DNA from: JAWKWH01 sp963669415
GTDB taxonomy: Bacteria; Pseudomonadota; Alphaproteobacteria; Rhizobiales; Rhizobiaceae
Reading direction: 5' to 3'
DNA: 64,000 bases
Assembly: GCA_963669415.2 (NCBI GenBank)
Contig: CAXXPS010000002.1
Coordinates: 1,178,001-1,242,000, forward strand
Notes under the pieces: generated by a model
The model's database searches: none
Told to the model about the DNA's origin: nothing
The model's input: only the letters and a program-made list of their open reading frames with translations
Shown here: positions 52,397 to 61,357 of the stretch, in pieces
Layout: each line of letters opens with the position of its first letter
How positions within the stretch are numbered: the first letter of the stretch is position 1
Made by a program: the position numbers and the translations under genes

Positions 52397-53458
52397 ATGA
52401 ATCGCATCAATCTGACATTATCGGCAAGCGCGGCCATTATCGCGATGGCCGCATTTACCGCTTCACCGGCGCTGGCGCAGACATCCGGCGGCAGTGAAGG
52501 CAGCGGCGATGCAGAAACCTCGCGTGCAGCTCCCGGTGGTTTGGAGCTCAATCAGGATGCCACGCCAATTGATCCGCCAAAAGTATCCGACGATGAGATC
52601 AGCCGCGGTGCACCGCTGGGCGATCCTGCCGACTTGCTGAAAGGCATGGGCACTGTTTCGCGCTCGAAGAATGGCGAGGAGAAACGGACGCCTGCCAGCG
52701 AAGACGTCAAGCGTGCGCTTGATGGGGCGGCGATGGATCCGGCATTCATGGAAGATGGCGACGAAACCTCGCGCCAGGTATTGAACGGTGACGACCGGGT
52801 CCAAATCCGCTCGACCAAAAAGTACCCATTCAGGACAATCGGCTTTCTGCAAAGCGAAGGCCAGGACGGTGGTTTTGGTACCTGCTCTGCAACCCTGATC
52901 GGGCCACGGACCATCATTACGGCGGCCCATTGCCTGTATAATCACGACAAGGGCGGCTGGAATGCCGACTTCCTGTTTGCGCCGGGATTGAACGGCATGG
53001 ATGATGCTCCGTTTGGTGTCGTCGGATGGCAGGACGCCTACATTCTGCAAGGTTATATCGACAACTATCAGGGATATTACGGCTCGGTCGTACCCTGGGA
53101 TCTGGGAGTCGTCATTCTTGACCAGCCGATAGGTGACCAGGTTGGCTGGCTCGGTTTCGGCCATGTTGCCGATCTTGGCGGCTTTGGCGCCAATATTATC
53201 GGCTACCCGGGTGACAAACCCGCCGGCACAATGTGGCGCGCCAGTTGCGACGTGCATCCCGCCGACGTCGAGGAAATCAACCTTTACTACGACTGCGACA
53301 CCTATCCGGGATCCAGCGGCAGTTCGATCTATGATTATGACCCGAAAACCAAGGATCGCCTGATTGTCGGCGTCAATGTTGCGGAAACCGAGACCTACAA
53401 TATCGGCGTCCGGCTAAACGACGCCTATTTCAATTGGGTTTTGGGGTTGCGGAAGTAG
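52397..53458 (+). CDS. Exported V8-like (S1B) serine peptidase with repeat-containing propeptide
   Basis: The 353-residue precursor has a signal peptide (1-27, ending PALAQ) and a long acidic propeptide to about residue 127. The peptidase domain begins near VLNGDDRVQI, like mature V8 protease. The triad is H178 (TAAHC), D235 (PWDLGVVIL) and S307 (YPGSSGSS). The propeptide holds a repeated acidic-Ser-Arg motif: DAETSR (38-43), DDEISR (65-70) and GDETSR (121-126), the last at the expected maturation site. I start it at the ATG at 52397, where the signal peptide begins and GGGAGAG precedes it; an in-frame start at 52373 is not supported. V8 relatives often cleave after Glu. Confidence 0.85.
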   Translation: MNRINLTLSASAAIIAMAAFTASPALAQTSGGSEGSGDAETSRAAPGGLELNQDATPIDPPKVSDDEISRGAPLGDPADLLKGMGTVSRSKNGEEKRTPASEDVKRALDGAAMDPAFMEDGDETSRQVLNGDDRVQIRSTKKYPFRTIGFLQSEGQDGGFGTCSATLIGPRTIITAAHCLYNHDKGGWNADFLFAPGLNGMDDAPFGVVGWQDAYILQGYIDNYQGYYGSVVPWDLGVVILDQPIGDQVGWLGFGHVADLGGFGANIIGYPGDKPAGTMWRASCDVHPADVEEINLYYDCDTYPGSSGSSIYDYDPKTKDRLIVGVNVAETETYNIGVRLNDAYFNWVLGLRK

Positions 53459-53529
53459 GTCGTCAACGCGGCGGAAATCGACAAGTCGATCGAAGCGGGC
53501 TCTCGTCTCAACACGGCGGGAGCCTGTTT

Positions 53530-54177
53530 CTATTTACTGTCCTTCTTGACGTAGTTTTCGACCGCGATACCGAATTTTGGCCGGCCCTTTTTCCGCTCTT
53601 CTTCGATATAGCTTGAATAGTAGGACCAGAAGGACGCGGCGTAGTCGAAGAAATATGCATCCGCGACTTCTTCGGAGCAGAGATTTCCTTCAACGCAAAA
53701 CGCAACGCGGTTGAGGAAATACAAAACCCGCCCAAACTCGTCATGAAACTCCACAACAGGCATCGTGCCGCCCTGCTCGGTCATCGACGCAATCCCTATT
53801 CTGCCGCGATAGATTGCAACTTCAGCCGCATTCGGGTTGCTGCCCAGCAGATTGGATTGCCGCTCGTTTAGAGCATCGATCCGTTCATTTACCGCACGCT
53901 GGGCACTTTGATAGGTGTCCTGCTCCCACAGCTGCACCATTTCCAGCGATCGTTCGATACGTTTTTCTTCGCGCTGCTGCATATATTGCCAGACAGAGAA
54001 AATGCCGCCGGCGATCAGCAGAACACGCACACTCATCCCCGCCCAGGCGTAGGCCAGCATGCGGATATCTGCCGATGTGAAGGGATTACTTTCCGGTTTG
54101 ATGTCGTGCACGCTGGTGTCGGGGTATCCCGATGTTGATTCCGGCAGGTTTTTGATCTTGCGCGGCTTCATTCGCAA
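53530..54177 (-). CDS. Single-pass membrane protein of unknown function (DUF4760-like)
   Basis: The 215-residue protein has one hydrophobic segment at about residues 40-62 (AYAWAGMSVRVLLIAGGIFSVW), then a helical, charged region (QQREEKRIERSLEMVQLWEQDTYQSAQRAVNERIDALNERQ) and a compact domain FGRVLYFLNRVAFCVEGNLCSEEVADAYFFDYAASFWSYYSSYIEEERKKGRPKFG. That last part resembles DUF4760 proteins, but the match is only by eye. It overlaps the small Cys-rich secreted protein gene and follows it in the caspase operon. Confidence 0.65.
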   Translation of the reverse strand: MRMKPRKIKNLPESTSGYPDTSVHDIKPESNPFTSADIRMLAYAWAGMSVRVLLIAGGIFSVWQYMQQREEKRIERSLEMVQLWEQDTYQSAQRAVNERIDALNERQSNLLGSNPNAAEVAIYRGRIGIASMTEQGGTMPVVEFHDEFGRVLYFLNRVAFCVEGNLCSEEVADAYFFDYAASFWSYYSSYIEEERKKGRPKFGIAVENYVKKDSK

Positions 54178-54569
54178 TCATCCAGGTCAATTTCCGCCGC
54201 AGGATCCAAAATCAACTCCCCATCAGCAAGCCGGTTACGCAGACAGCTCAATTGCGTCCGGGTGATCATGAATGTCGGATCCGGCGAAACCGGCGCCAGG
54301 CTTGGCGGCTTCAATGCCGCGACAACGCCGCGATTCTGTTCCTCATCATCTGCAGCAACTTCCGGACAATCGGTCAAATCAACGGCGATCGCGTTGCCGC
54401 CGGTTGTCTGAAGGGTTTCGTAGCGATCAAGAAAACATGCCGCCAACCTGTTATCGAGAACGACCTGCTGATCGCAGATCAGGCAGTCATTCGCCACCAC
54501 CGGCGTGGCGATGACCAGCAAGGCCGCTGCTACGAAGACAGGAAATTTCAAAACTCTACCCACCGGCAT
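54168..54569 (-). CDS. Small exported six-cysteine protein of unknown function
   Basis: I do not recognise this protein of about 133 residues. From the ATG at 54569 it has a signal peptide (PVGRVLKFPVFVAAALLVIATPVVA) and a mature part of about 107 residues with six Cys (DCLICDQ, LAACF, TDCPE, LSCLR and DDCE), suggesting disulfide bonds in the periplasm. A GTG at 54617 is an alternative start, but GGGG upstream of 54569 and the signal peptide favour the shorter form. It lies between the caspase-fold gene and the membrane protein, and probably works with them. Confidence 0.6.
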   Translation of the reverse strand: MPVGRVLKFPVFVAAALLVIATPVVANDCLICDQQVVLDNRLAACFLDRYETLQTTGGNAIAVDLTDCPEVAADDEEQNRGVVAALKPPSLAPVSPDPTFMITRTQLSCLRNRLADGELILDPAAEIDLDDCE

Positions 54570-54622
54570 AGGGCCCCAACACTTTCGAAGCTGTGCTGCG
54601 GATTTTACTCCATGCACACCGA

Positions 54623-56812
54623 CTAATTCAATTCCACCGTCTCAATCGGGAAGATCATGACCGCGCCCTTGGCTCCCTTGCTGGCGCTGAGCGAACTGGC
54701 GCCTCGCGTTGCGGCCCGTTTACCCATTGCATTCAGCATGCCGACAATTCCTTCGTCCTCGCCAACACCCTTGGTCGTTTCAGCAGACCTGACACCGCCT
54801 TGCGACAGGAACCGCAAATCCTGGATGTCGGTTCCGGGCAGCGCTTCTGTGATGACCGCTACCAGACGCTCAACGCCCAATGTTTCGACATTGACGAGAA
54901 ACAAGCCGAGTTCCTCCTCGCCGCGACGCTCAACGCGAATGGGATCAACGGCCGATATCTCGTAGTCAGTACCAATGTGCAGGACGTTCAAATCGACGGC
55001 GCGTGACGAATTGTTGGTAATGCGCAGATGGATCTGGTCATCCTGGGTAACGAACGGCACGTTGCCGGCTTCGATGGGCTCGAAGTCGTCTTCGCCATCA
55101 CGCAGGATGAGGAATTCCAGTTCGACCTTGCCCTTGAAATCCGATGCTGCGGTCATGCGCGCCAGATTGGTGGCCCGAAATATCTTTGTCAGCCTGGACG
55201 CCAGACGTCCGTCGATTTCGCTGTCCTCAACCCCATTCAAGGACATGGAGGGTGGGCGGCGGCCGGGCAGCAACGATGCCTCGCCAGATGAAGGCAGAAA
55301 CCAAAGGCGGACCTCGTTGGACAGGGCATCGCGTGTGTCGCCAGTGGTCTTGTCGAATGCGATGCGAGCATCGCCATTCATTCGTTCCATGATATCGGCA
55401 TCGCTTTGAACCGTCAGTGCGATATCTGCATCGTCGTCCGCGTTCACCAGCTTTATCCGGAACAACTGATTTTCATCAGCTGCCAGGCGTTCCGCAGCGG
55501 CATTTATCGCTTCGGTTCGCTCCCCACCGGCCGCACGCGCAACGACAAGCTCGAACCCGATGGCGAACTCCACCGGCCGGACCCAGTTTCCCTTGGCGAG
55601 AGTTTCCTCATCGGGCTTTTCCAAACCATCATGGGCCACCGGAACAAGCGTGCTCTTCAGGGCTTTTGCCGATTTGACCTCAAGATAGCCGATGGCTTTT
55701 TCGACCGGGTCGGCAGCATTTTCCAGCAATGCCAGCTTGGTGCCCTTGACCAGCCGGTGCATCTGCCCCGCTTCAACGGTCGCCCGTTTCCCCTTCACCT
55801 TGAGGCGCCATTGAATGACGAGCTCATCGACATGGGTGCCAAATACGGGTGCGTCCAGTTCTCCCTCGAAGAGAGGCGTCGGCGCCCGGCGATTCATACC
55901 CGAATAGGCTTGCAGGATGGTCTGCCCGAGCTGGCGGTAGCTGATGCCCGGATTCTTGGCCAGGCTGTCAAACAGTGTGTAGGTGAACAGGCCGTAGCGT
56001 GTGCGGTCTTCAGCACCTTTCGGTAACAGCATTTCCGGTGTTGTTTCAACAGTTTGAGCGGCAAAAAACGCCACAAGACCGCCCTTGTCACCGCCGGCGC
56101 CCTCGACCGGGTTTTCGCGCTCACCCGTCGGCGCCAGTGAGCGGGTTGCGGCAAAAATCACATCTTCAGGCACGCCGATTTCCGTCGGGTCGAGCCGGCG
56201 CGAGACTTCCGACCCATCACCCATCGCCGCGCGCGTTGCGCTTGCGGAATGACACGCATCGAACACCGCCCAGACAAAGGCTCCGGCATCGCGCAATGCC
56301 GAAATGTCCTTGCCGATGTCATCGTCGACATAGGCATTGGGAAAACCGTTCAGCTGGCGGTCCCATTTCTTGGTGTCAGCGGGCAGGAACACCTCGTCCT
56401 TGCCGTCATTCTCACTATCCTCGCCTACCGCCGGCATTTGCGAGCCGTGGCCAGAAAAATGCAGGTACACAAAGGCATCGTCACCAGAATTGGCGCGGAT
56501 CTTCTTTTTCAGTTCGGCCATGGCGCTGCGAATATTAGCCAGGGTCGGCGTTGTCGCGCCTTCGACGCCGTCGGCAAGCACGGTGACATTGGCAGGGTCA
56601 AAATTGGCGTGTTCGGTCAGATAGCTGCGAATCAACTCGGCGTCATTGTCCGGCCCGACAAGCCAGAACTTTTCCTTCAAATGCGGATATTTTGTTACGC
56701 CGACAATCAGCGCGTAGTTGGTGCGCGCCTCAGCCGCCGATACCAAGCCGGCCAATGACATGGCGGCTGCAGCCAGAACTGTCACCAATAGCTGTGCGAT
56801 TGACCGGTGCAT
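54623..56812 (-). CDS. Exported caspase-fold peptidase (C14, metacaspase-like)
   Basis: The precursor of about 729 residues has a signal peptide (about 1-27) and a caspase domain starting TNYALIVGVTKYPHLKEKFWLVGPDNDAELIRSYL. The catalytic dyad is H122 (LHFSGHGSQ) and C187 (WAVFDACHSAS). Metacaspases of this group usually prefer Arg or Lys at P1. The C-terminal two-thirds (about 280-729) has SH3/beta-sandwich-like segments and NNSSRAVDLNVLHIGTDYEISAV near residue 620, as in DUF4384-type tails, and ends VMIFPIETVELN. I start it at the ATG at 56812 where the signal peptide begins; an in-frame start at 56836 also exists. It leads an operon with two unrecognised proteins. Confidence 0.88.
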   Translation of the reverse strand: MHRSIAQLLVTVLAAAAMSLAGLVSAAEARTNYALIVGVTKYPHLKEKFWLVGPDNDAELIRSYLTEHANFDPANVTVLADGVEGATTPTLANIRSAMAELKKKIRANSGDDAFVYLHFSGHGSQMPAVGEDSENDGKDEVFLPADTKKWDRQLNGFPNAYVDDDIGKDISALRDAGAFVWAVFDACHSASATRAAMGDGSEVSRRLDPTEIGVPEDVIFAATRSLAPTGERENPVEGAGGDKGGLVAFFAAQTVETTPEMLLPKGAEDRTRYGLFTYTLFDSLAKNPGISYRQLGQTILQAYSGMNRRAPTPLFEGELDAPVFGTHVDELVIQWRLKVKGKRATVEAGQMHRLVKGTKLALLENAADPVEKAIGYLEVKSAKALKSTLVPVAHDGLEKPDEETLAKGNWVRPVEFAIGFELVVARAAGGERTEAINAAAERLAADENQLFRIKLVNADDDADIALTVQSDADIMERMNGDARIAFDKTTGDTRDALSNEVRLWFLPSSGEASLLPGRRPPSMSLNGVEDSEIDGRLASRLTKIFRATNLARMTAASDFKGKVELEFLILRDGEDDFEPIEAGNVPFVTQDDQIHLRITNNSSRAVDLNVLHIGTDYEISAVDPIRVERRGEEELGLFLVNVETLGVERLVAVITEALPGTDIQDLRFLSQGGVRSAETTKGVGEDEGIVGMLNAMGKRAATRGASSLSASKGAKGAVMIFPIETVELN

Positions 56813-56983
56813 TTGTCCAAACTCCCTGCTGCCCAAGCTGACCCAATATCAGAATGATGGCATCAGTTTGAAAAAACAATGCGATAGGCAGATTTTTGAG
56901 CGACTCTTCCCGAACAAATCCGGCGCTACCCTCGCCAATGCCGGGTGGTTTGTCTACATAGGGAGGCGTGGAGAAAACCTGAC

Positions 56984-57727
56984 ATGTCCGAAGCCAGAAA
57001 AACACTCGTATTGACCGGCGCCAGCCGCGGTATTGGGCATGCGACCGTCAAACGGTTTTCTGCCGAGGGATGGCGGGTGATTACCTGCTCGCGGCAGGAA
57101 TTTGCCGAAAACTGCCCGTGGCCAGCCGGGCCGGAAGATCATATCAAGGTCGATCTTTCCGACGCTGAGGATGTCGGATCCGCGGTTGCGGAAATCCGCC
57201 ACCGGCTTGCCGATGATGGTGACCGGTTGACGGCGTTGGTCAACAACGCGGCCATTTCGCCAAAGCTTGAAGGCGGCGATCGCATGAACTCGCTCGACAC
57301 GCCCATGCATGTCTGGCGCGATGTATTTCAGGTCAATTTCTTTGCGCCTATCATGCTGGCACGCGGCCTGTTCAAGGAACTTGCGGCGGCCGAAGGGGCT
57401 ATTGTCAACGTGACGTCCATTGCCGGAGGCCGGGTTCATCCATTTGCCGGCACCGCCTACGCGACGTCGAAAGCGGCACTCGCCTCGCTGACCCGCGAAA
57501 TGGCGGCAGATTTCGGCCCGCACGGTATTCGCGTCAACGCCATTGCGCCCGGCGAAATCGATACCGCGATCCTTTCACCGGGTACGGAAAAAATTGTCGA
57601 GACCATCCCGCTGCGCCGGCTTGGAACGACTGCCGAAGTGGCCGACATCATCTACTTTTTGTGTTCCGCTCAGGCAGCCTATGTCAGCGGCGCCGAAATC
57701 CATATCAATGGCGGGCAACACGTCTGA
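56984..57727 (+). CDS. Short-chain dehydrogenase/reductase (SDR)
   Basis: The 247-residue enzyme has TGASRGIGHATVKRFSAEGWRVITCSRQ (NAD(P) binding), VNNAAIS, and the catalytic Tyr-Lys in TAYATSKAALASLTREMAADFGPHGIRVNAIAPGEIDTAIL. GAAIHINGGQHV-type ending (SGAEIHINGGQHV) is standard. Substrate is unknown. I start it at 56984, where the Rossmann strand begins; the frame extends upstream to 56945. Confidence 0.93.
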   Translation: MSEARKTLVLTGASRGIGHATVKRFSAEGWRVITCSRQEFAENCPWPAGPEDHIKVDLSDAEDVGSAVAEIRHRLADDGDRLTALVNNAAISPKLEGGDRMNSLDTPMHVWRDVFQVNFFAPIMLARGLFKELAAAEGAIVNVTSIAGGRVHPFAGTAYATSKAALASLTREMAADFGPHGIRVNAIAPGEIDTAILSPGTEKIVETIPLRRLGTTAEVADIIYFLCSAQAAYVSGAEIHINGGQHV

Positions 57728-57879
57728 TCCATGTGATTCCGCTGCAGATGGAACGGAATTCTCAGGAATCGCCAAAAGACCGAAAACCGATTTCCTTTCC
57801 GCCCTGCCCCCGAAAGCCACATTCCTTCTGAATCGGCTGGCCGGTCACCATATTCCGGTTTCCAATCAGGAGACCGGCT

Positions 57880-59319
57880 TTGGAAGACAACCGGACAAAA
57901 TTGAACGCCTTTCCCGTTTTCATGCGGGTCGAGAACCGTCCGGTAGTCGTCATCGGCGACGGCGCTGAAGCGCTCGCCAAAGCCCGCCTGATTGCACAGA
58001 CCTCCGCGCAACTGAAACTCATCACCAGCGCACCCTCCCAAGACCTTGCCGTGTTTGCGATCCAGTACGACGCCGAGATGATCGCGGCGCCATATGACGC
58101 CAGCATGTTGCAGGGTAGCGCGCTGGTGTTTGCTGCAACCGGGTCGGAAGCCGATGATCGCGCCATCGTTGCGGATGCGCAGAAACTGGGAATTCCGGCT
58201 AATGCTGTCGACCGTCCCGAGCTCTGTGACTTCTTTACCCCGGCACTGGTCAACCGCGCACCGGTGGCAGTCGCCATCGGCACAGAAGGCGCCGGACCGG
58301 TTCTGGCGCAGAATATCCGCAAGCGCATCGAGGCGATGCTGCCGCCATCGCTTGGCCGCCTTGCCGAGCTGGCTGCCAACTATCGCGGTACGGTCGACCG
58401 GCTTTTGAAGCCGGGCGCCCCGCGCCGCTCATTCTGGAAATCATTCTTCAAGGGTGGCGTCGCCCGGGCGGTTGAGGATGGCGACATTCAACTGGCCGTG
58501 CGCAATGCTGCCGATCTGCTCGCCGTTCCCGGGGCAACTGCCGGTCATGTTGCGCTTGTCGGCGCGGGTCCAGGCGCCGAAGACTTGTTGACGCTCAGGG
58601 CGCAACGGCTGCTGATGGAAGCCGACGTGATCGTTCATGACGCGCTGGTGCCGGAAGCGATCATTGCGACGGGAAGGCGCGATGCCGAACGGATTGCTGC
58701 CGGCAAACGCAAGGGCTGCCACTCCAAAAGCCAGTCCGAGATCAACGCGTTGCTGGTTTCGCTCGCCCGCAACGGCAAAAATGTCGTGCGATTGAAAAGC
58801 GGAGACCCGCTGGTTTTTGGCCGAGCAGGTGAAGAGATGGCCGCGCTTCGCGATGCGAAGATTTCCTACGAAATCGTGCCCGGTGTGACATCAGCCTTTG
58901 CAGCGGCGGCTGAATTCGAACTGCCGCTCACACTTCGCGGCGTGGCTTCGTCGATGGTGTTTACGACCGGCCACGACCTGAAGGGCAATTCGCTGCCGGA
59001 TTGGGCGAAACTGGCGATTTCCGGAGCCACCGTTGCCGTTTACATGGGACGGTCGACTGCGGCAGACGTTGCAACAAGACTGATCAATGCCGGGCTTTCA
59101 CCCGACACGGCGGTGGCGGTTGTCGAGAACGCCAGCCTTGCAAATCGCAGCCGTTTCCACGGCACCCTTGCCGACCTTCCATCACTTCAAAATCGCGAAG
59201 AGCTGACCGGTCCGGTGATGACGATCATTGGCGACGCGGTTGCCGGAGCAAATTTCACACGATCAACACCACTCGCTGCGGCGAGCAAATCCAACACACG
59301 CGTAAAAGAGCAGGCGTGA
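57880..59319 (+). CDS. cysG: Siroheme synthase CysG (TTG start)
   Basis: This 479-residue trifunctional enzyme makes siroheme from uroporphyrinogen III. An N-terminal precorrin-2 dehydrogenase/ferrochelatase domain contains NAFPVFMRVENRPVVVIGDGAEALAKARL. A C-terminal uroporphyrinogen methyltransferase begins HVALVGAGPGAEDLLTLRAQRLLMEADVIVHDALV and includes VVRLKSGDPLVFGRAGEE and EIVPGVTSAFAAAAE. The start is TTG at 57880 with AGGAGA 6 bases upstream. The cys genes that need siroheme follow directly. Confidence 0.95.
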   Translation: MEDNRTKLNAFPVFMRVENRPVVVIGDGAEALAKARLIAQTSAQLKLITSAPSQDLAVFAIQYDAEMIAAPYDASMLQGSALVFAATGSEADDRAIVADAQKLGIPANAVDRPELCDFFTPALVNRAPVAVAIGTEGAGPVLAQNIRKRIEAMLPPSLGRLAELAANYRGTVDRLLKPGAPRRSFWKSFFKGGVARAVEDGDIQLAVRNAADLLAVPGATAGHVALVGAGPGAEDLLTLRAQRLLMEADVIVHDALVPEAIIATGRRDAERIAAGKRKGCHSKSQSEINALLVSLARNGKNVVRLKSGDPLVFGRAGEEMAALRDAKISYEIVPGVTSAFAAAAEFELPLTLRGVASSMVFTTGHDLKGNSLPDWAKLAISGATVAVYMGRSTAADVATRLINAGLSPDTAVAVVENASLANRSRFHGTLADLPSLQNREELTGPVMTIIGDAVAGANFTRSTPLAAASKSNTRVKEQA

Positions 59320-59345
59320 TCAAGGGATCACCCGAGGAGAAGACG

Positions 59346-59654
59346 ATGAAAATTCTCACCGCAAACCGACTGACCGATGGCGAAGCTGTGTGGCTGGCAG
59401 CCGATCATTCCTGGGTTGAAGCAATCGAAGGCGCCGAGATCGCCCGGGACGACAATGGTTCGGACAAGCTGGAACGTGCCGGTCAGTCGGCGTTTTTGAA
59501 GAACGAGGTTGTCGACGTCAATCTGATCGACATCAAGCTGGTTGAAGGTGCGCCGGTTCCGATCCGCCTTCGCGAGCGCATCCGCGCTGCCGGCCCGACA
59601 AACCGTCTCGACCTTGGAAAACAGGCTGTTGCCGGGGTGGCTGTCGCAGCCTGA
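59346..59654 (+). CDS. DUF2849 protein of the sulfite-reduction operon
   Basis: The 102-residue protein (KILTANRLTDGEAVWLAADHSWVEAI...NLIDIKLVEGAPVPIRLRERIRAAGPTNRLDL) is a DUF2849 family member. These occur almost only beside alphaproteobacterial cysI genes, so a role in sulfite reductase assembly or activity is likely but not shown. GAGGAGAAGACG precedes the ATG. It lies 26 bases after cysG and 32 before cysI. Confidence 0.85.
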   Translation: MKILTANRLTDGEAVWLAADHSWVEAIEGAEIARDDNGSDKLERAGQSAFLKNEVVDVNLIDIKLVEGAPVPIRLRERIRAAGPTNRLDLGKQAVAGVAVAA

Positions 59655-59686
59655 TTGTCTGACTTAGCAAGTCCAGGATTGGTGTC

Positions 59687-61357
59687 ATGTATCGCTACGA
59701 CGAATTTGATCGCGCATTTGTAAACGCGCGCGTTGCCGAATATCGCGACCAGGTGGACCGCCGCATGGCTGGCGAGATCACTGAAGATCAGTTCAAGCCG
59801 CTCAGGCTGATGAACGGCGTGTATCTGCAGCTTCACGCCTACATGCTTCGCGTCGCAATTCCCTATGGCACGCTGAACAGCCGGCAAATGCGAATGCTTG
59901 CCCACATCGCGCGCAAATATGATCGCGGCTACGGACATTTCACCACACGTCAGAACATCCAGTACAATTGGCCGGCGCTTTCAGACACGCCGGACATTCT
60001 GGACGATCTCGCAACGGTCGAGATGCACGCCATCCAGACCAGCGGCAACTGCATCCGCAACGTCACGGCAGATCATTTTGCCGGCGCCGCCGCCGATGAA
60101 GTCGCCGACCCACGGCCCTATGCCGAAATCCTGCGCCAATGGTCTTCGGTGCATCCGGAATTCTCTTTTCTGCCTCGCAAGTTCAAAATTGCGGTGACGG
60201 GGGCCGAGCGGGACCGCGCCGCAATCCAGGTTCACGACATCGGGCTGCATCTGAAGCGCAATGGCGCCGGTGAACTCGGATTTGCCGTCTATGTGGGCGG
60301 TGGCCAGGGCCGTACGCCGATGATCGCCAAGAAGATCCGGGATTTTCTGCCCGAAGCGGACCTTCTGACCTACAGCACTGCGATTCTGCGCGTCTACAAT
60401 CTGCATGGCCGGCGCGACAACAAGTACAAGGCCCGCATCAAGATCCTGGTCCACGAGACCGGGACTGAAGAACTTACCAGTCAGATCGAGGCCGAGTTTG
60501 CAGCGCTACGTGACGGCGAGTTGAAACTGCCGGAAAGCGATATCCGCGCGATTGAATCCTATTTTGCGCCCCCGGCATTGCAAAACCGCCCCGACGGCAA
60601 AACCATCCTGGAAGCTGCCAAAGGGACGGACGAAGAGTTTTCCGCCTGGGTCGATCGCAATGTCGACGAGCACCGCAATTCCGACTACGCCGTCGTGACG
60701 ATTTCGTTGAAGGGTATTGGCGATGCACCGGGTGACGCGACCGCCGAACAGATGGATGCGGTTGCTGCGATCACGGAAGAATTTGCACAGGACGAAATTC
60801 GCGTCAGCCATGAGCAAAATCTGGTCTTGCCGCATGTCGCAAAGGCTGATCTGAAATCGGTTTATGACCGGTTGCGGGATATCGGACTGGCGACCGCCAA
60901 CGCAGGATTGGTCACAGATATCATCGCCTGCCCCGGCCTCGACTATTGCGCCCTTGCCAATGCACGCTCAATTCCCGTCGCGCAGGAGATCTCGCGGCGG
61001 TTTGCAGATCGCGCCCGCCAGGAAGAGATCGGTGACCTGAAACTGAAGATATCAGGCTGCATCAATGCCTGTGGCCACCATCACGTCGGGCATATCGGAA
61101 TTCTCGGCGTCGAGAAGAAGGGCGCTGAACTTTACCAGATCACGCTTGGCGGTTCGGGCGATGAAAACACGTCGATCGGACAGATCATCGGCCGTGGCTT
61201 CGGACCCGAAGAGATAACCGACGCGATCGAGACCGTAGTCGATACCTATGTCGGCCTGCGTCAGGACAAGGACGAGAGTTTCATTGAAGCCTATCGCCGT
61301 GTCGGAGCAGCTCCGTTCAAGGAGGCGCTTTATGGTGGCGAATCCAAGGCGGCCTGA
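59687..61357 (+). CDS. cysI: Assimilatory ferredoxin-type sulfite/nitrite reductase
   Basis: The 556-residue enzyme reduces sulfite to sulfide (or nitrite to ammonia) with siroheme and a [4Fe-4S] cluster. The four Cys are visible in IIACPGLDYCALANARS and ISGCINACGHHHVGHIGILG. RNIQYNWPALSDTPDILDDLATVEMHAIQTSGNCIRNVT is the substrate and siroheme region. Length and sequence place it in the single-subunit ferredoxin-dependent class, and ferredoxin and reductase genes are at the end of the same operon. Confidence 0.93.
   Translation: MYRYDEFDRAFVNARVAEYRDQVDRRMAGEITEDQFKPLRLMNGVYLQLHAYMLRVAIPYGTLNSRQMRMLAHIARKYDRGYGHFTTRQNIQYNWPALSDTPDILDDLATVEMHAIQTSGNCIRNVTADHFAGAAADEVADPRPYAEILRQWSSVHPEFSFLPRKFKIAVTGAERDRAAIQVHDIGLHLKRNGAGELGFAVYVGGGQGRTPMIAKKIRDFLPEADLLTYSTAILRVYNLHGRRDNKYKARIKILVHETGTEELTSQIEAEFAALRDGELKLPESDIRAIESYFAPPALQNRPDGKTILEAAKGTDEEFSAWVDRNVDEHRNSDYAVVTISLKGIGDAPGDATAEQMDAVAAITEEFAQDEIRVSHEQNLVLPHVAKADLKSVYDRLRDIGLATANAGLVTDIIACPGLDYCALANARSIPVAQEISRRFADRARQEEIGDLKLKISGCINACGHHHVGHIGILGVEKKGAELYQITLGGSGDENTSIGQIIGRGFGPEEITDAIETVVDTYVGLRQDKDESFIEAYRRVGAAPFKEALYGGESKAA

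Noticed and set aside
59001..59345. N-terminal extension of the DUF2849 frame
   Set aside because: It overlaps the cysG coding region in another frame and the DUF2849 domain starts at 59346 with a good ribosome binding site.
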